Part shown: one piece after another, positions 39,908 to 48,572 of the stretch | Position numbering within the stretch: the first letter of the stretch is position 1 | Layout: every line of letters begins with the position of its first letter | Assembly (NCBI GenBank): GCA_918797485.1 | Contig: CAKKNE010000003.1 | Span: 434,001-498,000, forward strand | Reading direction: 5' to 3' | From: Pelagomonas calceolata | Taxonomy: Eukaryota > Sar > Pelagophyceae > Pelagomonadales > Pelagomonadaceae | Length of the DNA: 64,000 nt | Program-made: the position numbers and the translations under genes | The notes under the pieces: generated by a model | Told to the model about the DNA's origin: nothing | The model's input: the letters and a program-made list of their open reading frames with translations, nothing else | The model's database searches: none

Positions 39908-39934
39908 GCTAGCGGCCAGTAAGACACTAGCAAG
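39908..39934. promoter_or_regulatory. Divergent-promoter palindromic motif, site 13
   Basis: GCTAGCGGCCA, then GTAAGACACTAGCAAG, essentially identical to site 12 which lies 870 bp away. It is 200 bp from the ATG at 39708 and 176 bp from the mannosidase ATG. Confidence 0.65.
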
Positions 39935-40109
39935 ACAGCTTGGCAAGTCAGCGGTGGCTTTGTGCAGCAGCAAGCACGTACACGTGCGGCAAGCGCAGCA
40001 AGCAGTGCGAGCGGACGACCGCGCAGCGCTGCGTCGCTGAATCTCGCGCCGCCGCCGCAACCTGACAGCCCACTACTGCAAAAATGACAAGCAGCACACC
40101 AGCATAGCG

Positions 40110-43100
40110 ATGCCGCGCGTAGCGATGCCGCACGTAGCGCTAGTCATTGCGCTGCTCCTGCTGCGGCCGGTGAGCCCGCTCAAAAAGACGCCCACGAAAG
40201 CCCAGCAGGACGATCGCCTGCGACCGCTCGACGGCTCGTGTTTCGCGTTCGCGCGGGCGGGCGAGTTCTGGGGCTACGAGTGGTGTCATAGGAGGTGGGT
40301 CAAGCAGTTCCAGGCGGCCTGGGCCGTGCCGCCCGGTGAACGACGGCAGGAGACGACGGTCGGCACGTTTTCGCCGGCGCTCACGGCGCGGTTGCGGGGC
40401 AACGTGACGGAGCACGCCTTTTCTGATGGGGAGCGGTGCGGTAGAAGAGGCACGAAGCGCCGAGCGACGGTGCGGTTACGGTGTTGTTCTGAAAGACGCG
40501 GCGAAGGGAGTAGTGGCCGCAATGTATACATTTCTGATGTAAATGAACCGGCGACCTGCGCCTATGTCGTGGAAGTATGTGCGCGCTTAGCTTGTGAGAC
40601 GCCTGAAGAGAGAAGAAAGTTTGGCGGCGGCGATCAGATCGGAAGAGGCCCCATGTCACTCGAGCTGAGACAGTCCTACAAGCAGCGAGCCAAGGCCTTG
40701 TTTGAGAGAGGCTACGACGCTTATGTGAGGCATGCCGAGCCCGAGGGGGAACTACGCCCTAGAAGTTGTAGTGGTGGTCCATTCGATTTGGTCAAACTCC
40801 CACTAGTGACATTGGTGGACTCGCTCGATGCTCTAGCAATCATGGGCAATTCCACCGAATTTCAGAGTGCTACCCAGCGTATATGGCAGGGCTTCCCTGA
40901 CAAGTTCAATTTCGACGTCAACGTCTCTGTGTTCGAAACTACCATACGAGTCCTCGGTGGTTTGTTGAGCGGCCACTTGTTGGCTGTGGATGCGTCGTTG
41001 AACCTCACGACAGAGTATGACGGGGAATTATTAGCTTTGGCGTTAGATCTGGGTGAACGACTAGCGCCGGCGTTCGAGACTCCTACTAGTATACCCTACG
41101 GTACGGTGAATCTGAGGTACGGCATACCGCGAGGCGAGACTCCTGTCGCTTCATTAGCCGGTGCCGGGTCTCTCTCCATCGAGTTTGGCGTGCTCAGTGC
41201 GTTGACGGGAGACGGGTCCTTCTCTGCCAAAGCTTCTGCCGCATCCAGAGCGTTGTATGAACGAAGATCGCCCCAGAACCTGTTCGGCAAGCACATCAAC
41301 GTCCGATCGGGCAAGTGGGTCGAATCACTGTCAGGTGTCGGTTCGAACAGCGATAGCTTCTACGAATATTTACTAAAATCCTACGTCCTCTTCCAGGACC
41401 ACGATAGTTACAGGATGTTCGAGGAGGCCTATTCTGCGATAGACAGTACGACGCGGCAGGGCGACTGGTTCGCGGACGTCGACATGCACGGCGGCAAGCC
41501 GCGGCGCCAGCACTTCGAGAACTTGCAGGCCTTCTGGCCCGGTTTGCAAGTTTTATCTGGTGATCTGGAACTGGCGTCACGATCCTTAAACGCCTTCTGG
41601 ACGATCTGGAGCGACTGGGGCGCCCTCCCTGAAGAGTACGACTTCGCGCGTAGACGATTAGTAGCTACTCGTACTGGTTTGAGGTATCCGTTGCGCCCGG
41701 AGTTGATCGAAGCGACGTACTTCATGCATCGAGCTACACAAGACGATTCGTGGTTGTGGGCGGCGTCTCGAGTGTTTGAGGCCCTAGAGGACGTCGCCGA
41801 GGGAGCCAGGTGCGGCGCCGCGTCCTTCGCGAATGCCGCCACCCATGCGTTGGAGGACGAGATGCCGTCGTTTTACTTAGCGGAGACGGTCAAGTACCTC
41901 TACTTATTGTTTGATGAGGACAATTTCATTTCCAAGAGGCCTTACGTCTTTTCTACGGAAGCCCACCCCTTCGACGCCGAGCAGATCAAGCGATTAACAA
42001 GGGCGCCTCGACTCGTCGAGACGATGGCCCCGCCCCCGGTGAAGAATGAATCGACCTTAGCGGCTCTCTGGCGGCGGCTGCGGGCGACTACCACCACACG
42101 ACCAGCTCTCCGGAAGAAGCACTGGCGACGACGTGAACAACCGAGAGAGCCTACGGTTCCCGTCTCGTCTCGCTGTCAACATTGGCCCTGGTGGTACGAC
42201 CTGGGTTACTCTTCTACTTTTGAGCCGTCGCTCGCGTCGACCGTACCCTCGACCTTATCTGATAGAAAACGTACGGTGGCACCGAGATGCTATGCGAACG
42301 AAGCACCGGACGACGACGACGAGGAGGAGGACGAGGTCGAAGAGGACGAGACGCCGCCACCATCACGCGCCCGAGCGGCTCGCAGACGAGGCGACGAGGA
42401 GCCGCGGCGAGGGAGAGCTCAAGTCGACGGTCTCGGATCTTTTGATGTGGAGGTCTTCAGTGATGGCTTCCACGTCGGCAACCGCGAGGATGGGGAGACC
42501 CTCGAGGTGTCCAATGTTGGTAGTAGTATGATGCTCGTCACTAGCGCATCTCGAGGTCGGAAAGACGCGTCGTTGGCCGTGTCATCTATTGATGGATTGG
42601 AGATTGTGTGTAGTGTTATACACTCAAATAGTGTGTATCCATGCGTCGTCGCGGCGTTCGGTGCTTCAATCGCGGAGTCGACCGAAGATGCTAGTATTGA
42701 GGAACATGGCACTCTAGCCTTCGACGAGGACGGGTGTTCTTCCGATGGAGACGTCGACTTCGAGAGTGGCGCTATACTCCTAGTGAATAGGGGCGCCTGC
42801 ACCTTCGAGGCCAAGGCGCGGAACGCGGAAGCGACGGGCGCGTCGGCGCTCATCGTGGCCAATTCCGTGCCGGGGCAAGCGCGGTTCTCCATGGCGCGCG
42901 CCGACGACGAACCAACAGATGAGGAGGTGGGAATTCCTTGCGTCATGGTGTCGCACGAGCACGGGGAGGTACTCCTTCGTGGAAGCAGTGAGGACGTCGA
43001 GCTGAGTCTGATGAAGAGACCGGTGACGCCGGTCGACGGCTTCGGCGTGGCCGTGGATCCTGGGAAGAGTGTGCACGTCTCGGGGCGAGGCCGGTGGGGC

Positions 43101-43334
43101 GTGTTTCTGGACGCCAAGGCCGGTTCGTCAGACGCGTGGCAGCTCTACATCGTCAAGACGGCCGAGGCGGCTCGAGCCGTCGAGAACGAGACCCTGTGTT
43201 TCCCGAAACTTACAAGAGGGTGCGACGCGTACGTGTTTTCCGAAAATGAGTCTGTTAGGTTGGACTTCCAGGGGACGGTGCAAGCCTCGAAATGTCGGTG
43301 CCCGGCGAATTCGTCTTGCGGCTCTTTCGGGTAA
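40110..43334 (+). CDS. EDEM-like mannosidase (GH47) fused to an OS-9-type MRH lectin and a PA domain
   Basis: 1074 residues, one exon. A signal peptide (VALVIALLLLRPVSP) is followed at about 44-162 by a mannose-6-phosphate-receptor-homology domain as in OS-9/Yos9: GYEWCHRRWVKQF, VRLRC and NEPATCAYV. The four sugar-contact positions are all present as Q66, R122, E146 and Y152. From about 183 a GH47 domain of EDEM type begins (GYDAYVRHA, DLVKLPLVTLVDSLDALAIMG, MPSFYLAETVKYLYLLFDED, VFSTEAHPFD). A protease-associated (PA) domain near 840-960 (GAILLVNRGACTFEAKARNA) matches EDEM3. EDEM enzymes trim mannose from misfolded glycoproteins and OS-9 reads the trimmed glycan, so this protein appears to combine both ERAD steps. 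No KDEL-type signal is at the C-terminus. Confidence 0.88.
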   Translation: MPRVAMPHVALVIALLLLRPVSPLKKTPTKAQQDDRLRPLDGSCFAFARAGEFWGYEWCHRRWVKQFQAAWAVPPGERRQETTVGTFSPALTARLRGNVTEHAFSDGERCGRRGTKRRATVRLRCCSERRGEGSSGRNVYISDVNEPATCAYVVEVCARLACETPEERRKFGGGDQIGRGPMSLELRQSYKQRAKALFERGYDAYVRHAEPEGELRPRSCSGGPFDLVKLPLVTLVDSLDALAIMGNSTEFQSATQRIWQGFPDKFNFDVNVSVFETTIRVLGGLLSGHLLAVDASLNLTTEYDGELLALALDLGERLAPAFETPTSIPYGTVNLRYGIPRGETPVASLAGAGSLSIEFGVLSALTGDGSFSAKASAASRALYERRSPQNLFGKHINVRSGKWVESLSGVGSNSDSFYEYLLKSYVLFQDHDSYRMFEEAYSAIDSTTRQGDWFADVDMHGGKPRRQHFENLQAFWPGLQVLSGDLELASRSLNAFWTIWSDWGALPEEYDFARRRLVATRTGLRYPLRPELIEATYFMHRATQDDSWLWAASRVFEALEDVAEGARCGAASFANAATHALEDEMPSFYLAETVKYLYLLFDEDNFISKRPYVFSTEAHPFDAEQIKRLTRAPRLVETMAPPPVKNESTLAALWRRLRATTTTRPALRKKHWRRREQPREPTVPVSSRCQHWPWWYDLGYSSTFEPSLASTVPSTLSDRKRTVAPRCYANEAPDDDDEEEDEVEEDETPPPSRARAARRRGDEEPRRGRAQVDGLGSFDVEVFSDGFHVGNREDGETLEVSNVGSSMMLVTSASRGRKDASLAVSSIDGLEIVCSVIHSNSVYPCVVAAFGASIAESTEDASIEEHGTLAFDEDGCSSDGDVDFESGAILLVNRGACTFEAKARNAEATGASALIVANSVPGQARFSMARADDEPTDEEVGIPCVMVSHEHGEVLLRGSSEDVELSLMKRPVTPVDGFGVAVDPGKSVHVSGRGRWGVFLDAKAGSSDAWQLYIVKTAEAARAVENETLCFPKLTRGCDAYVFSENESVRLDFQGTVQASKCRCPANSSCGSFG

Positions 43335-43357
43335 TTAATCTTAGTGTGACTTAGTTT

Positions 43358-43560
43358 TTACGCATCCCCCGGCGACGGCGTCTCGCGGGCGCGGAGCGCG
43401 GCTCGCGCATCTCGTAGGGATTGCTCAATTGCCGCTGTGTCCGGGTGCGCGCCGCCGAGCACACGCCGCGCGATCTGATCCGCGTCCTCGAGCGTCGTCA
43501 CGGCCTCGCGGAGATCATCGAGCGTCGCGCCGTCGTCGGCGTAGAGCGCATCCCTGCGCG
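43358..43560 (-). pseudogene. C-terminal TPR fragment of the MYND/TPR family
   Basis: The minus strand reads DALYADDGATLDDLREAVTTLE and continues to RARETPSPGDA with stop at 43358, closely matching the last TPR and tail of the intact copies. Everything upstream is missing. It is joined head-to-head with a truncated ankyrin-like gene, so this is a recombination scrap. It probably has no function. Confidence 0.7.
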
Positions 43561-44221
43561 CTCGGTCAACTCTAGAGATGACGACAATGGTTGGACGCTT
43601 CTTCATTGGACCGCGGCGCGCCCCCGGTCGCCGGAACAGGTCGAGTTCGCACGCTACCTCATATCACAAGGCGTCCGGGTCGACGCAAAAGCCAGCGAGG
43701 GATCGACCGCGCTCCATTGTGCCTGTGGAGGTATTCCTGGCAAATACACGGCAGCCATGGTTTCTTTGCTCGTCGCCGCCGGGGTTGCCGCGGCAAACAT
43801 GGAAGATCACGCCAACCGGACACCCCTCTTTTCTATTTTTTACCCTCATGAGTCAATCATTGATATAGTTACAACGTTGCTCAGGGCGGGCGCGTCGCTG
43901 GACAGTGGCCCGGTCCCCTTTCTTGGAACGACTAAGGTCAGTCGGCAGTTCGAAGAGCTTCTGAATCACATTGACATTTATCCCGATCTAAGAGCACGCG
44001 TCGGTGCGGTCAGAACGCTTGTCGCGAGCGTGCGCGCGGCCGGCAGCTGGAAGGCCCATTGCACACTGCCTCACAAGCAGGTCCTGCGGCTCCGCTCCCT
44101 CGTCGCGCGCGGCCGGACGCGGGAGCGCCTCGCGACCACGCGGGCGATCCGATTCATCGTCCGCCAGGGGGACAACGGCATCGTCTGGAACATCCTCTCG
44201 TTTTGGCGCGCGACTGATTAG
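43560..44221 (+). pseudogene. Ankyrin-repeat protein lacking its N-terminus
   Basis: The frame reads NGWTLLHWTAARPRSPEQVE and then EGSTALHCACGG and RTPLFSIFYPHESIIDIVTTLLRAGASLD, which are two to three ankyrin repeats, followed by a basic C-terminal helix-rich tail ending at 44221. No ATG starts the ankyrin part; the upstream frame enters the antisense TPR fragment. It resembles the ankyrin gene that begins at 63661. It is most likely a 5'-truncated copy, although a later ATG or unseen exon could rescue it. Confidence 0.55.
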
Positions 44222-44250
44222 AGCCTCGCAGTAATGATAAGCAGGAAATG

Positions 44251-46803
44251 TTACTCGTCCCACAAATTCAGCGTGAACCCCTGGGGATCAATCCGGCCGC
44301 AGTCCCGCCGCCGCCCGGGGTTCCCGTCGCCGTCGCTGCCCACGAAGCCCTTGAGGCACCGACATAAGCCCGACTCGTGGTCGCAGTAGCCCTGGCGCCC
44401 GCACTCGAGATTTTCCTTCGTGCCCTTGACGGTCTCCGTGACGTTCGACGGCGGCGACGTCGTCAGCAAGGGAACATCGCCCACTTGACTAATAAATGTA
44501 ACGTTGAAGCCTGAACTACCGTGGCGCCAGTCGTTGCCGTCCCAGCGCGTCTGGCACGCCCGTTCGCCGGGGTTTATGGAGACGTGGACTTCCTGTAAAG
44601 TTGTCATATTTTCCAGAGCCCATTTTATTTGCGCATCAGTAGCGTTCGCCGAGATGGGTCGAGAGGTATCCCCGCGAAAGGACACGGTGAAGGTATCTTT
44701 CCCGGGAAGCGAGCACCGCACGGTCTGGATTTCGCTCACATCATCATCAGTACGGGGGTCGTCGCCGAAGGGGCACCTCCGGAGCGAACAGTCGTAGCCC
44801 GTCCAGCCGCCGACGAAGTCATCATTTGCGGTATGTACGCCACTGACCCACATTACAGGACCATCCGCCGGTTGGAAGCCGTCCCGCGAGTCGCAGTGGC
44901 ACGTATAAATCCTCCGCGAGTCCCAGGTCGCCGGCGATTGTTGGGTCGCGGCACCGTAGGTCAGCCCCCGCGGCTCTCCAGACAAAGTCGTTTCTTCGGC
45001 CGCGCGCCACATCGGCAGGCACAAGCCGTGGCCGGAGCAGTACTGCGCGTCCCCATCTACGGGACAGAGTAACTTCTCGCAGGCCTTGCCGCCGAAGCCT
45101 TCTCTACAATCACATAATCCAGAGTTTCTTTCACATTCGCCCATGTTCGAGCACTCCGCCAGGTCGTGGCCCTCGCCCGAGCCCCGCGCTTCGCCCCACC
45201 ACGACGGCCCGTACGGACACGTCTGCAACATGCAGTCCGCCCCATAATGATCCGCGTTGCACTGACATATGAGGGTCGCGTTGTCGCAGTGGCCCCGGTC
45301 CTTCCCGCCGCACTGGACCCACTTGTCGCCGATGCGGCCGGCCGGGCAGCCTCTAGCTTCGATGGCCGGATACCCACAATCACCTCTATTACCAGGTTCA
45401 CCGTACCCGTTCGACGACTTATAGTCGTACTGTAGACTACCAGTGTCGAGCTTGTTGCACATGCACGTCCCGGTCGCGAAGTCGCACCAGCCGCGCTCGC
45501 TGCAGTAGGCGTTCTCCTTCGTGCCTTTCGAGGCTTCCAGCGTCAAGTTCACCTTCTCCTTGTACGCATATCCCGGATTTGTATAGGAATCGACCCTCCA
45601 TAAACTGTTAAGTAATGTCAAGTTGTAGACGTTGCCGTACTTCCCTCTTATATCGATCGTCACGTTCTGGGCATTTAAATAATCATACTCCTCGGTAGAG
45701 TTCATGTAGTACTTCTCGTCGTAGTTGCATACTGTATTACTGCCCGTAACATTCACGTGCAAGGGACCGTAGTCCGAATCCTCGTTGAACGTCGATAATG
45801 CACTCAGAGCTTTCTCCACATATTCTTTCGTCGCGTTCCAGGCGATTTTCGACGTGAACTGGCCGTCATAGCCCAGGTAGAAGCCGCCCGTACAATTCGA
45901 CGGGCCCCTTCCCCTCGCTTGATGACACGAACCGCGGGGGCACCGCAACCGCTGCCTTGTAATTAAGAACACAGATCCTTCCAAAGATAAGGACTGGACT
46001 TTCAGGGCCGGTAAAGAGCCGAAATCGGTAAGAAACTCAATTTCCGTTTCTGTTTTCTGTGCGGAACACACACTTTCCTGGCCTCGTAGGAAGCGCACGT
46101 CGACCTCGCCGATATCGGGTAAAGCTTGCAATCTAGCTTTTACGAGACCGTAAGGTGCATCATACGGTATCGGCTCCGTTATACTACCTTTGTACGTGAG
46201 CGTGAAGGTACCTTTTGATGCCCCACATTCCAACCTCACAATTTCGTTCTTCTGGCCCCGCGTCTCGGGCACATCGCCCCGAGGACAGTCCACCCTCGAG
46301 CAGTTGAATCCAGAAAACCCGCGATCACATAGACACCCACTAATTTTTTCCGCATCCCAATGGGGATACTCGACGTGGGGCCTCAGTAAATTCCGGCCGT
46401 CCCAATGGGATGCGGCCCATCCGGAGGTGACGCACTGCCCGTGTCCTGAGCAGATCGTGCCGTCCAGCGACGTAGGGCAAGCGAGTTTCTCACACGCGGG
46501 CCCCTCGAAGACCCCTTCCCGACATTCACACTGCCCGTCCTCGTTGCAGTAGCCTACCCCACTACATTCCACGTCGTAGGCGTGGGCTTCATCCGTATCA
46601 GACGCGTAGTCGGCCCACGCTCTACCGCGCGGACACGCCTTGACCCCACAATTCGGGCCCTTCCACCCGCTGAAGCACGTGCACTCGAAGTTGTTCTCCT
46701 TGCTCGTCACGCCGTGGCCCGAGCAGTGGGCGCCCTCGTGTGCCTCGTGTCCGGAGAGTAGCGCTGTGTAGAGCAGCCATCGTATTGCTGGTGGGCGGCG
46801 CAT
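44251..46803 (-). CDS. Secreted EGF-repeat (tenascin/teneurin-like) protein
   Basis: 850 residues from the ATG at 46803; the frame extends seven codons up without an ATG. A signal peptide (MRRPPAIRWLLYTALLSG) leads to repeated EGF-like modules with CSGHGxC or CxxxGxC cores (HCSGHGVTSKENNFECTCFSGW, CSGVGYCNEDGQCEC, CSNMGECERNSGLCDCREG). Three interspersed domains of about 100 residues share the pattern RLxCG-x-GTFTLTYKG or VRCSLPGKDTFTVSFRG with paired Cys. There are many N-glycosylation-type sites. No transmembrane segment or anchor is seen at the C-terminus (ending LNLWDE), so it is probably secreted. Similar tenascin-like proteins are common in stramenopiles. It is divergent from the sulfotransferase gene. 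Confidence 0.8.
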   Translation of the reverse strand: MRRPPAIRWLLYTALLSGHEAHEGAHCSGHGVTSKENNFECTCFSGWKGPNCGVKACPRGRAWADYASDTDEAHAYDVECSGVGYCNEDGQCECREGVFEGPACEKLACPTSLDGTICSGHGQCVTSGWAASHWDGRNLLRPHVEYPHWDAEKISGCLCDRGFSGFNCSRVDCPRGDVPETRGQKNEIVRLECGASKGTFTLTYKGSITEPIPYDAPYGLVKARLQALPDIGEVDVRFLRGQESVCSAQKTETEIEFLTDFGSLPALKVQSLSLEGSVFLITRQRLRCPRGSCHQARGRGPSNCTGGFYLGYDGQFTSKIAWNATKEYVEKALSALSTFNEDSDYGPLHVNVTGSNTVCNYDEKYYMNSTEEYDYLNAQNVTIDIRGKYGNVYNLTLLNSLWRVDSYTNPGYAYKEKVNLTLEASKGTKENAYCSERGWCDFATGTCMCNKLDTGSLQYDYKSSNGYGEPGNRGDCGYPAIEARGCPAGRIGDKWVQCGGKDRGHCDNATLICQCNADHYGADCMLQTCPYGPSWWGEARGSGEGHDLAECSNMGECERNSGLCDCREGFGGKACEKLLCPVDGDAQYCSGHGLCLPMWRAAEETTLSGEPRGLTYGAATQQSPATWDSRRIYTCHCDSRDGFQPADGPVMWVSGVHTANDDFVGGWTGYDCSLRRCPFGDDPRTDDDVSEIQTVRCSLPGKDTFTVSFRGDTSRPISANATDAQIKWALENMTTLQEVHVSINPGERACQTRWDGNDWRHGSSGFNVTFISQVGDVPLLTTSPPSNVTETVKGTKENLECGRQGYCDHESGLCRCLKGFVGSDGDGNPGRRRDCGRIDPQGFTLNLWDE

Positions 46804-46912
46804 CGGTGGGCTGCCCTGGCGCACCGATGGCGTCCGATGGCTGCCCCCGGAGTCGCCGTCCCGCTCTCAGGGCGCGTATAAAGGCGCAACGCGATGGGCT
46901 GCCGGCTCTTTT

Positions 46913-46937
46913 GGCTAGAGTCTTACATGCCGCTAGG
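46913..46937. promoter_or_regulatory. Divergent-promoter palindromic motif, site 14
   Basis: Read on the minus strand: CCCTAGCGGC, AT, GTAAGACTCTAGCC. It is 110 bp from the EGF gene ATG and 133 bp from the sulfotransferase ATG. A TATAAAGG sequence lies nearby at about 46878. Confidence 0.6.
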
Positions 46938-47069
46938 GTCGATAGGCTGCCCCGGCCGCATTTTGACACCGTCCAGGGCAGCATCGGTGCCTTTACCGCA
47001 AGGCCGGATGCAGACGAATTGATTTCCCAGCGATGCGGCGGCCCCCAGCCTTGTAGTACGCCAAGCCAT

Positions 47070-47999
47070 ATGATGCGGCCTCTCTGGCCGCTCCTCACGC
47101 TGGCCGCGGCGGCGACCGATAAAAATAAACTGCTCGTCGCGCCGGCCGCGGCGGCGCCCGATCGAGAGAAACCGCTCTACCTCTTCGGGCACATCCCGAA
47201 ATGCGGCGGCGTGTCCTTCGTCGCCGACCTGGTCGGGCGGCTCCACCTCACGAGCTGCTTCGGGCGCAAGGCCGTCGTCGCCAAGGGCGAGAACTGGACG
47301 CACGCGATGGAGCGGGGCCGCTGCAACTTCGTGAACACGGAGCAGTGGCTGGGTGAACACGGAGGCATGGTCCGGCATTTCCCGCGGCCGCCGCGCGTCG
47401 CCATCCTGGTGCGAAATCCTGAGTCGCACGTGCGCTCGCAGTTCGCGCACTGCCAGACGCCCGGGAACCGGGCAAAATGGCACCTCGACAAAGCTGGTCT
47501 CCATGACTGGGTCACGCGGTGGCGCGACGCGGTGAACGGCGACAAATCGGCGGTCGCGTCCGCGTTCAAGCTCTGCCACTTTAATCCATTAAATATGATG
47601 ACGACGAAGCTCTGCGGCGGCTACAACCATAATGGTTTGAAGCCGAAACATGGCTGGTCCGAGACGTCTTGTTTGGAGAAAGCATTGGAGGAGGTCGCGG
47701 CCGTGTGGCACATCGCGCCCCTGGAGAAATACGACCAGAGTCTTTGTGTGCTGGGGCTGCGCCTCGGCGTGCGGCTGAAGCAGTGCTCCTGCGGCGCGCC
47801 GGTGAGCGCGTTCGGCCAGCACAAGCAACATGGCGTAAAACGCCACGCCGAGATGAGCGCCGCGACGGTCGCCATCGTCCGCGACCTCACGCGGACCGAC
47901 GACGCAGTGTGGCGCGCCGCCACGGATAGGTTTGACCGCGACGTGGCGCAACTTTCTTCTTCCTGCGCGGCCCCCAGCTCCAGCTCCAGCTCGGAATAA
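47070..47999 (+). CDS. Golgi-type carbohydrate sulfotransferase-like protein
   Basis: 309 residues. MMRPLWPLLTLAAAA is a short signal or anchor. The 5'-phosphosulfate loop is HIPKCGGVSF, as in the sulfotransferase 2 / galactose-3-O-sulfotransferase group (I-P-K-x-G-x-S/T pattern, here KCGGVSF), and the 3'-phosphate-binding segment is VAILVRNPESHVRSQF (R and S). PAPS-dependent sulfation of cell-surface or secreted glycans in the Golgi is likely; the acceptor is unknown. The C-terminus is Ser-rich (SSSCAAPSSSSSSE). The longer open frame upstream contains the promoter motif and so is rejected. Its stop codon abuts the 75-bp repeat at 48000. Confidence 0.75.
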   Translation: MMRPLWPLLTLAAAATDKNKLLVAPAAAAPDREKPLYLFGHIPKCGGVSFVADLVGRLHLTSCFGRKAVVAKGENWTHAMERGRCNFVNTEQWLGEHGGMVRHFPRPPRVAILVRNPESHVRSQFAHCQTPGNRAKWHLDKAGLHDWVTRWRDAVNGDKSAVASAFKLCHFNPLNMMTTKLCGGYNHNGLKPKHGWSETSCLEKALEEVAAVWHIAPLEKYDQSLCVLGLRLGVRLKQCSCGAPVSAFGQHKQHGVKRHAEMSAATVAIVRDLTRTDDAVWRAATDRFDRDVAQLSSSCAAPSSSSSSE

Positions 48000-48074
48000 T
48001 AGTAGTGTTTTGTGAACAGGTAGGTATACACGGGAATGGAGGGGGAGGTCGTCTACTACGCGCGCCGCGCTCAG
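48000..48074. repeat. Shared 75-bp 3' UTR repeat, copy A
   Basis: Almost identical to 52787-52860. On the minus strand it begins with the TGA stop of the Cys-rich fragment and ends near CACTACTA. In the other copy it begins with the stop codon of an unrelated EF-hand gene. Confidence 0.8.
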
Positions 48075-48230
48075 ACCGAGGGGCAGTAGTCGTCCTCGCA
48101 CGCGCAGACCCAGCGCGAGCCCTCAGGGTAGCCCGGCGTGGCCGGGAACTTCATGTAGTACAGGGGGTAGACCTTGCAGACGCGGCACTTGCGGCTCTTC
48201 TTCCACACGTAGGGCACGTGGGTCACAGCT
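48071..48230 (-). CDS. 3' exon of a small Cys-rich protein (5' part not found)
   Basis: The frame reads VPYVWKKSRKCRVCKVYP, then YYMKFPATPGYPEGSRWVCAC and ends EDDYCPSV at TGA 48071-48073. The CxxC and CxC pattern suggests a small zinc-binding fold. There is no ATG before an in-frame stop near 48236, but an AAAAAAAG sequence there could be a splice acceptor. No plausible first exon is seen in 48240-48570. It could be a real last exon, or a gene fragment carried with the shared 3' UTR. Confidence 0.35.
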
Positions 48231-48572
48231 TTTTTTTATCGTGCGAGTGGGCTTATGAATGCGCGAAAGGTGTTGACTCGCGTGATGTGTATGCCCGCGA
48301 GCTACTCTAGGACGCGGCGCGTTGACGGGCGGCTGTGGGTGCCGCGGCGGAGACACAAAGGGCTCGGTGACCAGCTCTAGAGACCAGGGTCCCCGGCGGC
48401 TTATTTCGGCGATATGTGTCAACGAGTCGTCATAGACGGCGTTAGACGACTACTAGACGTTTGGCATCGCCTCGCTCACGAATTCGGACAAGCAGCGGGT
48501 TTTGAGAGCCGGGGCCGAGAAGAAACTGTTCAAGGAAACCAACAAGTTACCACAACAACTACCAAACTGCCT
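48231..48572. other. Intergenic stretch without recognised genes
   Basis: No protein-like frame or palindromic motif. It may contain an upstream exon of the Cys-rich fragment and the 3' UTR of the FtsH-like gene. Confidence 0.4.

Noticed and set aside
40139-40531. Minus-strand open frames opposite the N-terminus of the mannosidase
   Set aside because: The plus-strand reading gives a signal peptide and a lectin domain with conserved sugar-contact residues.
46740-47069. Upstream extension of the sulfotransferase frame
   Set aside because: It would run across the palindromic promoter motif and has no homology; the tandem ATG at 47070 begins a signal-like sequence.
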